This document shows positions 1-5,795 of a stretch of 11,800 nt of DNA, in pieces; position 1 is the first letter of the stretch, and each line of letters starts with the position of its first letter. The translations under genes and the position numbers were made by a program. The notes beneath the pieces were generated by a model. It saw only the letters and a program-made list of their open reading frames with translations. It ran no database searches and had not been told where the DNA came from. The stretch covers positions 1-11,800 of the forward strand of contig NZ_JAVMKF010000314.1 of NCBI RefSeq assembly GCF_031732815.1, read 5' to 3'. Source of the stretch: Accumulibacter sp031732815 (GTDB lineage: Bacteria; Pseudomonadota; Gammaproteobacteria; Burkholderiales; Rhodocyclaceae).

Positions 1-644
1 ACAGCGCCAAGGACAAGATGCGCGGCAAGGATCGCGCGATCCTGAACGACAACCTCGGCGACGGCTTCTACGACTTCCTGCTGGCGGCGCTGGCGCCGAC
101 CATCGCGCACTGCCGGGGCGGCATCTACGTGGCGATGTCGTCCAGTGAACTGGATGTGCTGCAGGCAGCGTTCCGTGCCGCCGGTGGAAAGTGGTCGACA
201 TTCATCATCTGGGCCAAGAACACCTTCACGCTGGGCCGGGCCGACTACCAGCGCCAGTACGAGCCAATCCTGTACGGATGGCCCGAGGGCGCGCAGCGTC
301 ACTGGTGCGGCGACCGCGACCAGGGCGACGTCTGGAACATCAAGAAGCCGCAGAAGAACGACCTGCATCCGACGATGAAGCCGGTGGAGTTGGTTGAGCG
401 CGCGATCCGCAATTCGAGCCGACCCGGCAACGTGGTGCTCGATCCGTTCGGCGGTTCCGGTACGACGCTGATCGCCGCCGAGAAGTCAGGGCGACTGGCT
501 CGACTGGTTGAACTCGACCCCAAGTACGTGGACGTGATCGTGCGCCGCTGGCAGGAATGGACTGGCAAGCAAGCCACCCGTGAGTCGGATGGCGCGCTGT
601 TCGATGATCAGGCGGCGAGCGACTCCTCGGCGATCTCGCAGTGA
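1..644 (+). CDS. Site-specific DNA methyltransferase, C-terminal part (5' end outside window)
   Basis: The reading frame is open from the left edge (first full codon at base 3), so the gene begins upstream; the ATG at 18 is probably internal. The product is the C-terminal part of an S-adenosylmethionine-dependent DNA methylase of the N6-adenine/N4-cytosine type. Visible signs are HPTMKP at 366-383 and the cofactor-binding motif I DPFGGSGTT at 441-467, followed by a helix ending near 'ELDPKYVDVIVRRW'. Motif I near the C-terminus means the catalytic motif IV (DPPY type) should lie upstream, the beta-class order. It is not seen here, so activity and target base cannot be judged. Phage methylases of this sort often carry a ParB-like N-terminal domain; that is only a guess here. 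A role in protecting phage DNA from host restriction is the usual inference. Its last 37 bases overlap the 3' end of the convergent gene at 608-976. Confidence 0.9.
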   Translation, partial: SAKDKMRGKDRAILNDNLGDGFYDFLLAALAPTIAHCRGGIYVAMSSSELDVLQAAFRAAGGKWSTFIIWAKNTFTLGRADYQRQYEPILYGWPEGAQRHWCGDRDQGDVWNIKKPQKNDLHPTMKPVELVERAIRNSSRPGNVVLDPFGGSGTTLIAAEKSGRLARLVELDPKYVDVIVRRWQEWTGKQATRESDGALFDDQAASDSSAISQ

Positions 645-976
645 ATCACAAAGCCCGTCAGGTAAGGCAGGCCGCGCGGGATGCCGTACCGCTTGCTGGT
701 CTGGCGGCCAATCGTCCAGCCCATCCACTGTTGGGTGGCGGCGGTGACCGCGTCCGCCAGGGTCTGGCCCCGGTACAGCCCGTTTTGCACATCGTCGGCA
801 AAGTGGCGTCCGTGGCGGCTGTCGAGGAAGACTCGGACTGATTCGAGGGGTTGGCTGGTGGCGTCCGAGATGGCGGTCATCGCCAGGGGCCACGCGGTGC
901 TGGCGTGCTCGTTCATCGTGCCCCAGAAGCCCCAGGCTTCGTTCTGGGTGGCGGGGATCTGTTGGTTGGTGTTCAT
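608..976 (-). CDS. Conserved hypothetical protein, 122 aa, accessory cluster
   Basis: I do not recognise a named family. The protein has no signal peptide or membrane segment. It has a tryptophan-rich N-terminal part ('AWGFWGTMNEH', residues 14-24), a central segment 'FLDSRHGRHFADDVQNGL' (about 50-67) and a C-terminal segment 'RYGIPRGLPYLTG' that looks conserved. The frame is probably real: the ATG at 974-976 has a strong ribosome binding site (AAGGAG, bases 983-988 on the reverse strand) and one copy of the repeated leader element lies 39 bases upstream of the start. It is the last gene of the leftward cluster and its 3' end runs 37 bases into the methyltransferase. The function is unknown. 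An accessory role of the plasmid or integrative-element type is inferred only from its neighbours. Confidence 0.72.
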   Translation of the reverse strand: MNTNQQIPATQNEAWGFWGTMNEHASTAWPLAMTAISDATSQPLESVRVFLDSRHGRHFADDVQNGLYRGQTLADAVTAATQQWMGWTIGRQTSKRYGIPRGLPYLTGFVIHCEIAEESLAA

Positions 977-1014
977 CTCTGGCTCCTTTTGGTTGATCGT
1001 TGCGACACCCGTAG

Positions 1015-1060
1015 TAACGCGCTGTTCGATTGAGAAGCCAAGCTATTCTTGGCTTCTTTC
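1015..1060 (-). repeat. Leader repeat copy 1: dyad plus hairpin
   Basis: This is the first of three related copies. On the + strand it reads AACGCGCTGTTC (1016-1027), then 6 bases, then a perfect 10-bp inverted repeat AGAAGCCAAG / CTTGGCTTCT (1033-1042 and 1048-1057, loop CTATT). Read leftwards, the order is stop of the 119-aa gene, hairpin, dyad, ribosome binding site, and ATG of the 122-aa gene. The dyad ends 39 bases before that ATG. This copy has T instead of G at the outer base of the dyad. Read leftwards, TTGGCT and GTTACT stand 17 bases apart and could be weak -35/-10 boxes, but this is speculative. The hairpin is not followed by a clear U-run in the leftward direction, so it is not a standard terminator for the gene before it. 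Confidence 0.75.
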
Positions 1061-1074
1061 TCAATCTATTTCGA

Positions 1075-1434
1075 TCACCCAAGACGGGCCACGTACCGGG
1101 CGTAGTCGCCGCCCTCTGGATTCACGTAAAGGTAGGGGCGACCCGGTGCAGTGACCTCGACGCAAAGATAGCCGTCGCCGGTGCCGCCACCTTTGCCACG
1201 CAGCCAGTCGCGCGATACCAACAGGCTGCGGGCAAAGGCATCGAACTCGTCGACGGTGAGTTCCTTCGTCTCGGTGGCGTAGACCTTGGTCTGACCCTGG
1301 CCACCAACTTCGTCCAAGTCGGCAGGCTTGCGGGCAAACGGCAATCGGACGCTCAACTCCTCGACCTGCAAGGTGGTGTCGCCAAACTGAAGGGTGCGAG
1401 GCGTGCGTTCGATGGTGATGGTCATGGTGCTCAT
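1075..1434 (-). CDS. Conserved hypothetical protein, 119 aa, accessory cluster
   Basis: I do not recognise a family. The reading frame stays open upstream to 2172, but the start chosen is the ATG at 1432-1434 because AGGAG (1441-1445 on the reverse strand) stands six bases before it; a second ATG three codons on is less well placed. The N-terminal half is rich in short beta-type segments ('TITIERTPRTLQFGDTTLQV'). A helical stretch 'VDEFDAFARSLLVSRDWL' follows at about residues 61-78, then a glycine-rich loop and a C-terminal 'GRPYLYVNPEGGDYARYV' (about 98-115). There is no export signal. It starts 29 bases after the DUF3489 gene with no leader repeat between them, so the two are probably cotranscribed and act in the same setting. 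Confidence 0.7.
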   Translation of the reverse strand: MSTMTITIERTPRTLQFGDTTLQVEELSVRLPFARKPADLDEVGGQGQTKVYATETKELTVDEFDAFARSLLVSRDWLRGKGGGTGDGYLCVEVTAPGRPYLYVNPEGGDYARYVARLG

Positions 1435-1463
1435 GGATGTTCTCCTGGGTGTTGGCGTGGCGA

Positions 1464-1988
1464 TCAGGCTTCTGCGGCGATCCGGTAGACCCGCTCGCCA
1501 CCTTGGGCCTTGTCCGAGACGATGGTCAGGCCGAGCTTCTTCTTGAAGGCCCCGGCAAAGGTGCCGCGCACCGTGTGCGCCTGCCAGCCGGTGGTCTCGC
1601 AGATCTGCTGCACCGTTGCCCCTTCGGGGCGCTGCAGCATCTGGATCACGGTGGCCTGCTTGCTGTTCTCGCGGGTGCGAGGTTTGGCGGCCGCCTTTTC
1701 TTGCGCCCAGGTGGCCTCGGCTGCCGTCACGGCTGCGTCGAGTTCGGAGTCTGCGGTCACTGGCGCAGGCGCTGGCCGGGCGCACCCCATCGCGTCGTAG
1801 CCCTCGGCGGCAACGAACCAGTGGGTGCCGTCGGAGGTGATCAGGGCGCGGTTGAACAGGCCGTCGAGCACCTTCTTGCGTGCGCCGCCTTTGATGTTGT
1901 CGGGGAACCAGTCGATCTTGCCGTCGGTGTGTTCGAGGGCGTAGGCCAGGATCGCGTGCTGGGCCGGGGTCAGTTGGGTTGTGGTCAT
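1464..1988 (-). CDS. DUF3489 domain protein, 174 aa
   Basis: The C-terminal part (about residues 108-172: 'NSKQATVIQMLQRPEGAT', then 'ICETTGWQAHTVRGTFAG' and a closing 'GGERVYRI') matches my memory of the DUF3489 family, a small winged-helix-like domain of unknown function often found on mobile elements. The N-terminal part (about 1-70, 'LTPAQHAILAYALEHTDGKI' onward) looks like a second helical DNA-binding-like module, joined by an Ala/Pro-rich linker. DNA binding is therefore plausible, but it is inferred from the fold-like pattern only. The ATG at 1986-1988 has AAGGAG close upstream. Leader repeat copy 2 begins 38 bases upstream of the ATG. The gene is second in the leftward cluster, after the 65-aa gene. 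Confidence 0.8.
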   Translation of the reverse strand: MTTTQLTPAQHAILAYALEHTDGKIDWFPDNIKGGARKKVLDGLFNRALITSDGTHWFVAAEGYDAMGCARPAPAPVTADSELDAAVTAAEATWAQEKAAAKPRTRENSKQATVIQMLQRPEGATVQQICETTGWQAHTVRGTFAGAFKKKLGLTIVSDKAQGGERVYRIAAEA

Positions 1989-2026
1989 TTGCTTCTCCTT
2001 CGGAGGGGTTGATGGGATGACGTGAT

Positions 2027-2074
2027 GAACGCGCTGTTCGGGAGTGAAGCCAAGCGCTTTCTGCTTGGCTTCGC
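2027..2074 (-). repeat. Leader repeat copy 2: dyad plus hairpin
   Basis: This is the best-preserved copy. GAACGCGCTGTTC (2027-2039, arms GAAC and GTTC around five bases) is followed after 6 bases by an inverted repeat GAAGCCAAGC / GCTTGGCTTC (2046-2055 and 2063-2072, 7-base loop), extended by one wobble and one G-C pair to 2044 and 2074. Read leftwards it lies 10 bases after the stop of the 65-aa gene, and the dyad ends 38 bases before the DUF3489 start codon. TTGGCT and GTTCAT stand 17 bases apart on the reverse strand and could be promoter boxes overlapping the dyad, which would suit an operator. This is inference. The dyad sequence is identical in copy 3. Confidence 0.78.
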
Positions 2075-2084
2075 AGGTTCTTGA

Positions 2085-2282
2085 TCAGTTGTTGGCCTTG
2101 TCCGACTTCGCCGCCTTGCGGCCCTGCTCGACGCCTGCGTTGAACGCGGCCTCCAGGGCATCGCGCAGGCACCAGACCGCCACATCGTGGAAGTCGAGGC
2201 TGTCCGACTTGCGGGTTTCCAGGGTTTCGATGCCCAGCTTGCTTTGCGCGATCTGGGTCAGGAGTTGTTCGAGCTTGCTCAT
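2085..2282 (-). CDS. Small DUF6900-like protein, 65 aa
   Basis: The frame extends further upstream, but the start taken is the ATG at 2280-2282 because AAAGGA stands seven bases before it and leader repeat copy 3 ends 36 bases upstream. The protein is nearly all helical: 'LEQLLTQIAQSKLGIETLET', then 'SDSLDFHDVAVWCLRDALEAAF' and a charged tail rich in Lys. The 'LGIETLETRxSDSLDFHDVxVW' pattern resembles, from memory, the DUF6900 family, whose function is unknown and whose members tend to sit in plasmid or integrative-element gene arrays. It is the first gene of the leftward cluster, next to the divergent packaging operon. Confidence 0.72.
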   Translation of the reverse strand: MSKLEQLLTQIAQSKLGIETLETRKSDSLDFHDVAVWCLRDALEAAFNAGVEQGRKAAKSDKANN

Positions 2283-2318
2283 TGCTGCGTCCTTTGATGG
2301 TGTTGATGACGTCCGTAT

Positions 2319-2347
2319 GAACGCGCTGTTCCAGAGAGAAGCCAAGC
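2319..2347 (-). repeat. Leader repeat copy 3: dyad plus half hairpin
   Basis: GAACGCGCTGTTC (2319-2331) is identical to copy 2, followed after the same 6-base gap by GAAGCCAAGC (2338-2347). The second arm of the hairpin is absent and the similarity stops at 2347. The copy stands 36 bases upstream of the 65-aa gene start. As the first leader of the leftward cluster it has no upstream gene, which would fit if the full hairpin is an inter-gene element. The break may also mark the join between the accessory cluster and the phage packaging genes. Confidence 0.7.
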
Positions 2348-2399
2348 TGATTTCGAGTGAATGACGAACAAATGATTGAAGGGGCAACCGGTTCTCAAA

Positions 2400-2927
2400 A
2401 TGGGCATTTCGATTCGCGCTTACGCCCGTCACCGTGGTGTGACCGACACCGCTGTTCACAAGGCAATTCGCGCAGGTCGGATCACGCCGGAGGCTGACGG
2501 CACCATTGATGCCGACCGTGCTGATCGCGAGTGGGCTCGCAACTCCGATGTGCCGAAGACCGGTACGCGGGCCAAGGCTGCAAAGGTCGCCGTGCCGGAG
2601 GGTGGTGGCGACGGGCCTGCAGGCCTACCTGCTGGCGGTGCGTCGCTGCTTCAGGCGCGCACGGTCAACGAAGTCGTCAAGGCGCAGACGAACAAGGTGC
2701 GTCTGGCCCGACTGAAGGGCGAGTTGGTGGATCGGCCGCAGGCCATCGCCCACGTTTTCAAGCTGGCGCGCTCCGAACGCGATGCGTGGCTGAACTGGCC
2801 CGCGCGCATCTCGGCGCAGATGGCGGCCAAGCTCAATATCGATCCGCACACGATGCACGTCGCCCTGGAGGCGGCGGTACGTGAGCACCTGCAGGAACTG
2901 GGCGAGATGCGCCCTCGGGTTGATTGA
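2400..2927 (+). CDS. terS: Terminase small subunit (Nu1-like)
   Basis: This is the DNA-recognition subunit of the packaging terminase, which binds the phage DNA start site and loads the large subunit. The N-terminus 'SIRAYARHRGVTDTAVHKAI' (residues 4-23) is a helix-turn-helix of the kind seen in lambda Nu1. A flexible Ala/Gly-rich linker follows (about 55-80), then a helical region 'TNKVRLARLKGELVDRPQA' and a C-terminal helical part for self-assembly or contact with the large subunit. At 175 aa it is close to Nu1 (181 aa). The start is uncertain: the ATG at 2400 begins the conserved N-terminus, but the purine-rich AAGGGG at 2379-2384 is rather far; a TTG at 2376 would add eight residues. Its stop overlaps the possible TTG of the next gene and lies 2 bases before that gene's ATG. 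Confidence 0.85.
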   Translation: MGISIRAYARHRGVTDTAVHKAIRAGRITPEADGTIDADRADREWARNSDVPKTGTRAKAAKVAVPEGGGDGPAGLPAGGASLLQARTVNEVVKAQTNKVRLARLKGELVDRPQAIAHVFKLARSERDAWLNWPARISAQMAAKLNIDPHTMHVALEAAVREHLQELGEMRPRVD

Positions 2928-2929
2928 CG

Positions 2930-4894
2930 ATGGAGATGGAATACGAAGGCGCGGCCGAAATCGAGCGCGCTTGGCGCGAAGGGCTGACTCCCGACCCGCT
3001 GCTCACGGTGTCCGAATGGTCGGATCGCCACCGGATGCTCTCTAGCAAGGCGTCTGCCGAGCCGGGGCGCTGGCGCACCAGTCGCACGCCGTACCTGAAG
3101 GCGATCATGGACTGCCTGTCGCCGACCTCGCCGGTCGAGCGCGTGGTGTTCATGAAGGCAGCCCAGCTCGGCGCGACCGAGATGGGATCGAACTGGATCG
3201 GCTACGTGATCCACCACGCGCCGGGCCCGATGATGGCGGTCTGGCCGACGGTGGAGATGGCCAAGCGCAACTCCAAGCAACGGATCGACCCGTTGATCGA
3301 AGAGTCCGCTGCCCTGGTGGAACTGATCGCCCCGGCGCGTTCGCGCGACTCGGGCAACACCATCCTGGCCAAGGAGTTTCGGGGCGGTGTGCTGGTGATG
3401 ACCGGGGCCAACAGCGCTGTCGGACTGCGCTCGATGCCGGTGCGGTATCTGTTCCTCGACGAGGTCGACGGCTATCCGCTGGACGTCGAGGGTGAAGGTG
3501 ATGCGATCTCGCTGGCCGAGGCGCGCACGCGAACCTTCGCTCGGCGCAAGATCTTCATCGTTTCAACCCCGACGATCTCGGGGGCGAGCGCCATCGAGCG
3601 GGAGTACGAAGCCAGTGATCAGCGTCGCTACTTCGTGCCGTGCCCGCATTGCTCGCATCGCCAATGGCTCCGCTTCGAGCAGTTGCGATGGGAGAAGGGG
3701 CAACCAGACACGGCGGCGTACATCTGCGAGTCCTGCGATGAGCCGATTGCCGAGCACCACAAGACCTGGATGCTGGAGCACGGTGAGTGGCGCGCGATGA
3801 TCAGCGACGGCTCGGGCAAGACAGCGGGGTTTCACCTGTCGTCGCTTTACAGCCCGGTTGGCTGGCGCGGTTGGCGCGACATTGCCGCCGCCTGGGAAAG
3901 CTCCGTCAACAAGGAATCGGGGTCGGCGGCAGCCATCAAGACCTTCAAGAACACCGAATTGGGTGAAACCTGGGTCGAGGAAGGCGAAGCGCCCGACTGG
4001 CAACGGCTGGTCGAACGCCGCGAGGACTACCGGGTCGGCACGGTGCCACCGGGCGGATTGCTCCTGGTGGGCGCTGCCGACGTGCAGAAGGATCGCATCG
4101 AGGCGTCCATCTGGGCTTTCGGGCGTAGCAAGGAGTCCTGGCTGGTCGAACACCGCGTGCTGATGGGCGACACCGCCCGCGATACGGTGTGGAAGCGACT
4201 CGCCGAATTGCTTGCCGAAAACTGGACACACGCCTCGGGCGCGGCGATGCCGCTGGCCCGGTTCGCCCTGGACACCGGCTTTGCGACGCAGGAGGCCTAC
4301 GCCTTCGTGCGGGCCTGCCGTGACCCGCGCGTGATGCCGGTCAAGGGGGTGCCGCGCGGCGCGGCCCTGATCGGCACGCCGACGGCCATCGATGTTTCGC
4401 AGGGCGGCAAGAAGCTGCGCCGGGGCATCAAGGTGTTCACGGTGGCGGTCGGTATCGCCAAGCTGGAGTTCTACAACAACCTGCGCAAGGGCGCGGACGT
4501 CAGCGAGGACGGCGTGACCACCGTCTACCCGACGGGGTTCGTCCACCTGCCCAAGATCGACGCCGAGTTCATCCAGCAGCTCTGCGCCGAACAGTTGATT
4601 ACCCGCCGCGACCGCAACGGCTTCCCGGTGCGCGAGTGGCAAAAGATGCGCGAGCGCAATGAAGCGCTCGACTGCTACGTGTACGCCCGCGCGGCCGCAT
4701 CGGCGGCGGGCCTGGATCGCTTCGAGGAACGCCACTGGCGCGAACTGGAGCGCCAACTCGGGATGGAACGGCCACCGGATGAGCCGCCCCCGATTCAAGC
4801 GTTCGACCCAGACGAGGCCACCCAACGCGGTGGCCTCTCTGTTTCTGCAACCCCACCACGTCGGCGCGTCATCAAGAGCCGCTGGTTGTCCTGA
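2930..4894 (+). CDS. terL: Terminase large subunit, GpA family
   Basis: This is the ATP-driven packaging motor and DNA-cutting nuclease of a lambda-type phage. It has 654 aa, close to lambda gpA (641). Seen in order: a variant Walker A-like stretch KAAQLGATE (76-84), Walker B LFLDEVD (174-180), a coupling-type motif STPT (212-215), a probable zinc site CPHC...CESC (238-241 and 266-269), and the nuclease half with acidic candidates in 'GAADVQKDRIEA' (Asp384, Asp388) and 'FALDTGFATQEAYAF' (Asp448). The ATG at 2930 is preferred; a TTG at 2924 overlaps the preceding stop and an ATG at 2936 is also possible. No good ribosome binding site is visible, so translation is probably coupled to the small subunit. 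A terminator-like hairpin lies inside its last 81 bases. Confidence 0.95.
   Translation: MEMEYEGAAEIERAWREGLTPDPLLTVSEWSDRHRMLSSKASAEPGRWRTSRTPYLKAIMDCLSPTSPVERVVFMKAAQLGATEMGSNWIGYVIHHAPGPMMAVWPTVEMAKRNSKQRIDPLIEESAALVELIAPARSRDSGNTILAKEFRGGVLVMTGANSAVGLRSMPVRYLFLDEVDGYPLDVEGEGDAISLAEARTRTFARRKIFIVSTPTISGASAIEREYEASDQRRYFVPCPHCSHRQWLRFEQLRWEKGQPDTAAYICESCDEPIAEHHKTWMLEHGEWRAMISDGSGKTAGFHLSSLYSPVGWRGWRDIAAAWESSVNKESGSAAAIKTFKNTELGETWVEEGEAPDWQRLVERREDYRVGTVPPGGLLLVGAADVQKDRIEASIWAFGRSKESWLVEHRVLMGDTARDTVWKRLAELLAENWTHASGAAMPLARFALDTGFATQEAYAFVRACRDPRVMPVKGVPRGAALIGTPTAIDVSQGGKKLRRGIKVFTVAVGIAKLEFYNNLRKGADVSEDGVTTVYPTGFVHLPKIDAEFIQQLCAEQLITRRDRNGFPVREWQKMRERNEALDCYVYARAAASAAGLDRFEERHWRELERQLGMERPPDEPPPIQAFDPDEATQRGGLSVSATPPRRRVIKSRWLS
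4814..4837 (+). other. Strong hairpin inside the 3' end of the terminase gene
   Basis: There is a perfect 9-bp inverted repeat, GAGGCCACC / GGTGGCCTC, with loop CAACGC (4823-4828), followed by TCTGTTTCTGC. It has the look of a weak rho-independent terminator but sits in the coding frame, 54 bases before the terminase stop codon. It may weaken transcription or slow decay of the upstream message, or it may be left from an older gene end. The U-run is poor, so termination is uncertain. Confidence 0.45.
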
Positions 4895-4911
4895 TTTTCA
4901 GAGGAGTTTTC

Positions 4912-5403
4912 ATGAGTCTTGCCACTCGTATCGAGAGCCTGGTCATCCGGGTCGCCCAGGAGTTCAACGACGTCCGGGCGACGGCAGGCAATCTCGCTGG
5001 CCTGTCCACCACCGACAAGTCGAGTCTGGTCGCGGCGATCAACGAGCTGAAGGCGGCGGTGCTGTCCGCCACCGCCATCGACGACAACCAGATCGCCACC
5101 TCCAGCACCTACTCGTCGAACAAGATCGTGTCGCTGCTCGACGCGCTCAAGGCTGACATTTTGGGTGGCGCGGACGCCGCCTACGACACCCTGGTGGAAA
5201 TCCAGCAGTTGCTGCAGAACGGCACCACGGGACTGGATGCGCTTCTGGCCGCAGTCAATCTGCGCGTGCGTTTCGACGCGGCGCAGACCTTGACGGTGGC
5301 CGAGCAACTGCAGGCCCGTACCAACATCGGTGCGGTGGCGGCCAGCGATGTCGGCAACACCGACACCGACTTCGTCGTGATATTCGACGGGGCGCTGGCC
5401 TGA
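4912..5403 (+). CDS. Fibre-like phage structural protein, 163 aa
   Basis: The gene has an excellent ribosome binding site (AGAGGAG at 4901-4907) before the ATG at 4912. The product looks like part of a tail fibre or virion appendage: an N-terminal amphipathic segment 'MSLATRIESLVIRVAQ' (1-16), then 'LSTTDKSSLVAAINELKAAV' (about 32-51), a module typical of phage fibre shafts, and a C-terminal 'TLTVAEQLQARTNIGA' (about 125-140), also common in fibres. There is no signal peptide. The position between terminase and gpW is unusual for fibre genes, which normally lie after the tail tape measure. The stop overlaps the next ATG (TGATG), so it is probably translated together with the 130-aa gene. The virion location, whether head fibre, neck whisker or tail, cannot be told from sequence. 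Confidence 0.75.
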   Translation: MSLATRIESLVIRVAQEFNDVRATAGNLAGLSTTDKSSLVAAINELKAAVLSATAIDDNQIATSSTYSSNKIVSLLDALKADILGGADAAYDTLVEIQQLLQNGTTGLDALLAAVNLRVRFDAAQTLTVAEQLQARTNIGAVAASDVGNTDTDFVVIFDGALA

Positions 5404-5795
5404 TGAGTCTCGCGTCCAGCATCGCCGCGCTGGCGGCGCGCATCGGCTTCGAGGTCAAGACCAAGATCGACGCCACACATCCCGGCCTTGCCCGGGTGTG
5501 GGTGAGCTTCGGCTACGTCAGCGGTCAGGTCGTCATCGCTAGCGCGCACAACGTCGCCAGCGTCGTGCGCACGGCGGCGGGCCGGTACCGCGTGCATTTC
5601 GCCGTAGCGATGCCGGATGCGAACTACTGCTGGACGGCGCTCGCCCGCAGCAGCACCAACACCGGCCAGCAGCGCATAGCAATCGTGCGCGCCAGCTCCG
5701 ACCTCAAGACGGCCCAGTACGTCGACATCTCCTGCGCGACGGCTGCGACGGCATTTGACGATTCCTCTGAAATCAACCTCGTGGTGTACCGCTGA
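5403..5795 (+). CDS. Fibre-tip-like phage structural protein, 130 aa
   Basis: The start ATG shares one base with the preceding stop. The N-terminus 'MSLASSIAALAARIGFEVK' mirrors that of the previous gene. The rest is a beta-rich domain with 'GLARVWVSFGYVSGQVVIAS' (about 28-47), 'NVASVVRTAAGRYRVHFAVA' (50-69), 'MPDANYCWTA' (70-79) and a closing strand 'INLVVYR'. This resembles the small beta-sandwich found at the C-terminal tip of many tail fibres ('...YxVxFxxAMPDANY...'), here as a separate short protein. A receptor-binding or decoration role is inferred. It ends with another TGATG overlap into the gpW-like gene. Confidence 0.75.
   Translation: MSLASSIAALAARIGFEVKTKIDATHPGLARVWVSFGYVSGQVVIASAHNVASVVRTAAGRYRVHFAVAMPDANYCWTALARSSTNTGQQRIAIVRASSDLKTAQYVDISCATAATAFDDSSEINLVVYR

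Noticed and set aside
1028..1060. Hairpins of leader copies 1 and 2 as rho-independent terminators
   Set aside because: In the leftward direction no U-run follows the stem. Copy 1 has a T-rich flank only on the + strand, where no gene needs it.
2025..2084. Tiny + strand frame over leader copy 2 (19 codons, begins MNALF), with a matching 15-codon frame at 2317-2364 over copy 3
   Set aside because: The two look like related micropeptides, but copy 1 lacks the ATG and has an in-frame stop, no ribosome binding site fits, and the fixed distance to the leftward start codons explains the repeat better.
1075..2172. Long leftward frame of 365 codons spanning the DUF3489 gene and the 119-aa gene
   Set aside because: Only its last 119 codons have a good ribosome binding site and gene-like sequence; the rest is an Arg/Pro-rich shadow of the DUF3489 gene in another frame.
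1015..2347. The three repeats as a CRISPR array or transposon ends
   Set aside because: They are 290 to 1,010 bases apart with genes between, are all in the same orientation, and no transposase or spacer pattern is present.
2319..2347. Sigma-54 type promoter in the leader repeat (TGGC box)
   Set aside because: The matching GC box at the required spacing is absent in all three copies.
3563..4825. Leftward open frame of 420 codons opposite the terminase gene
   Set aside because: It is an antisense shadow of a clearly coding GC-rich gene, rich in Arg/Gly/Pro/His, with no family resemblance.
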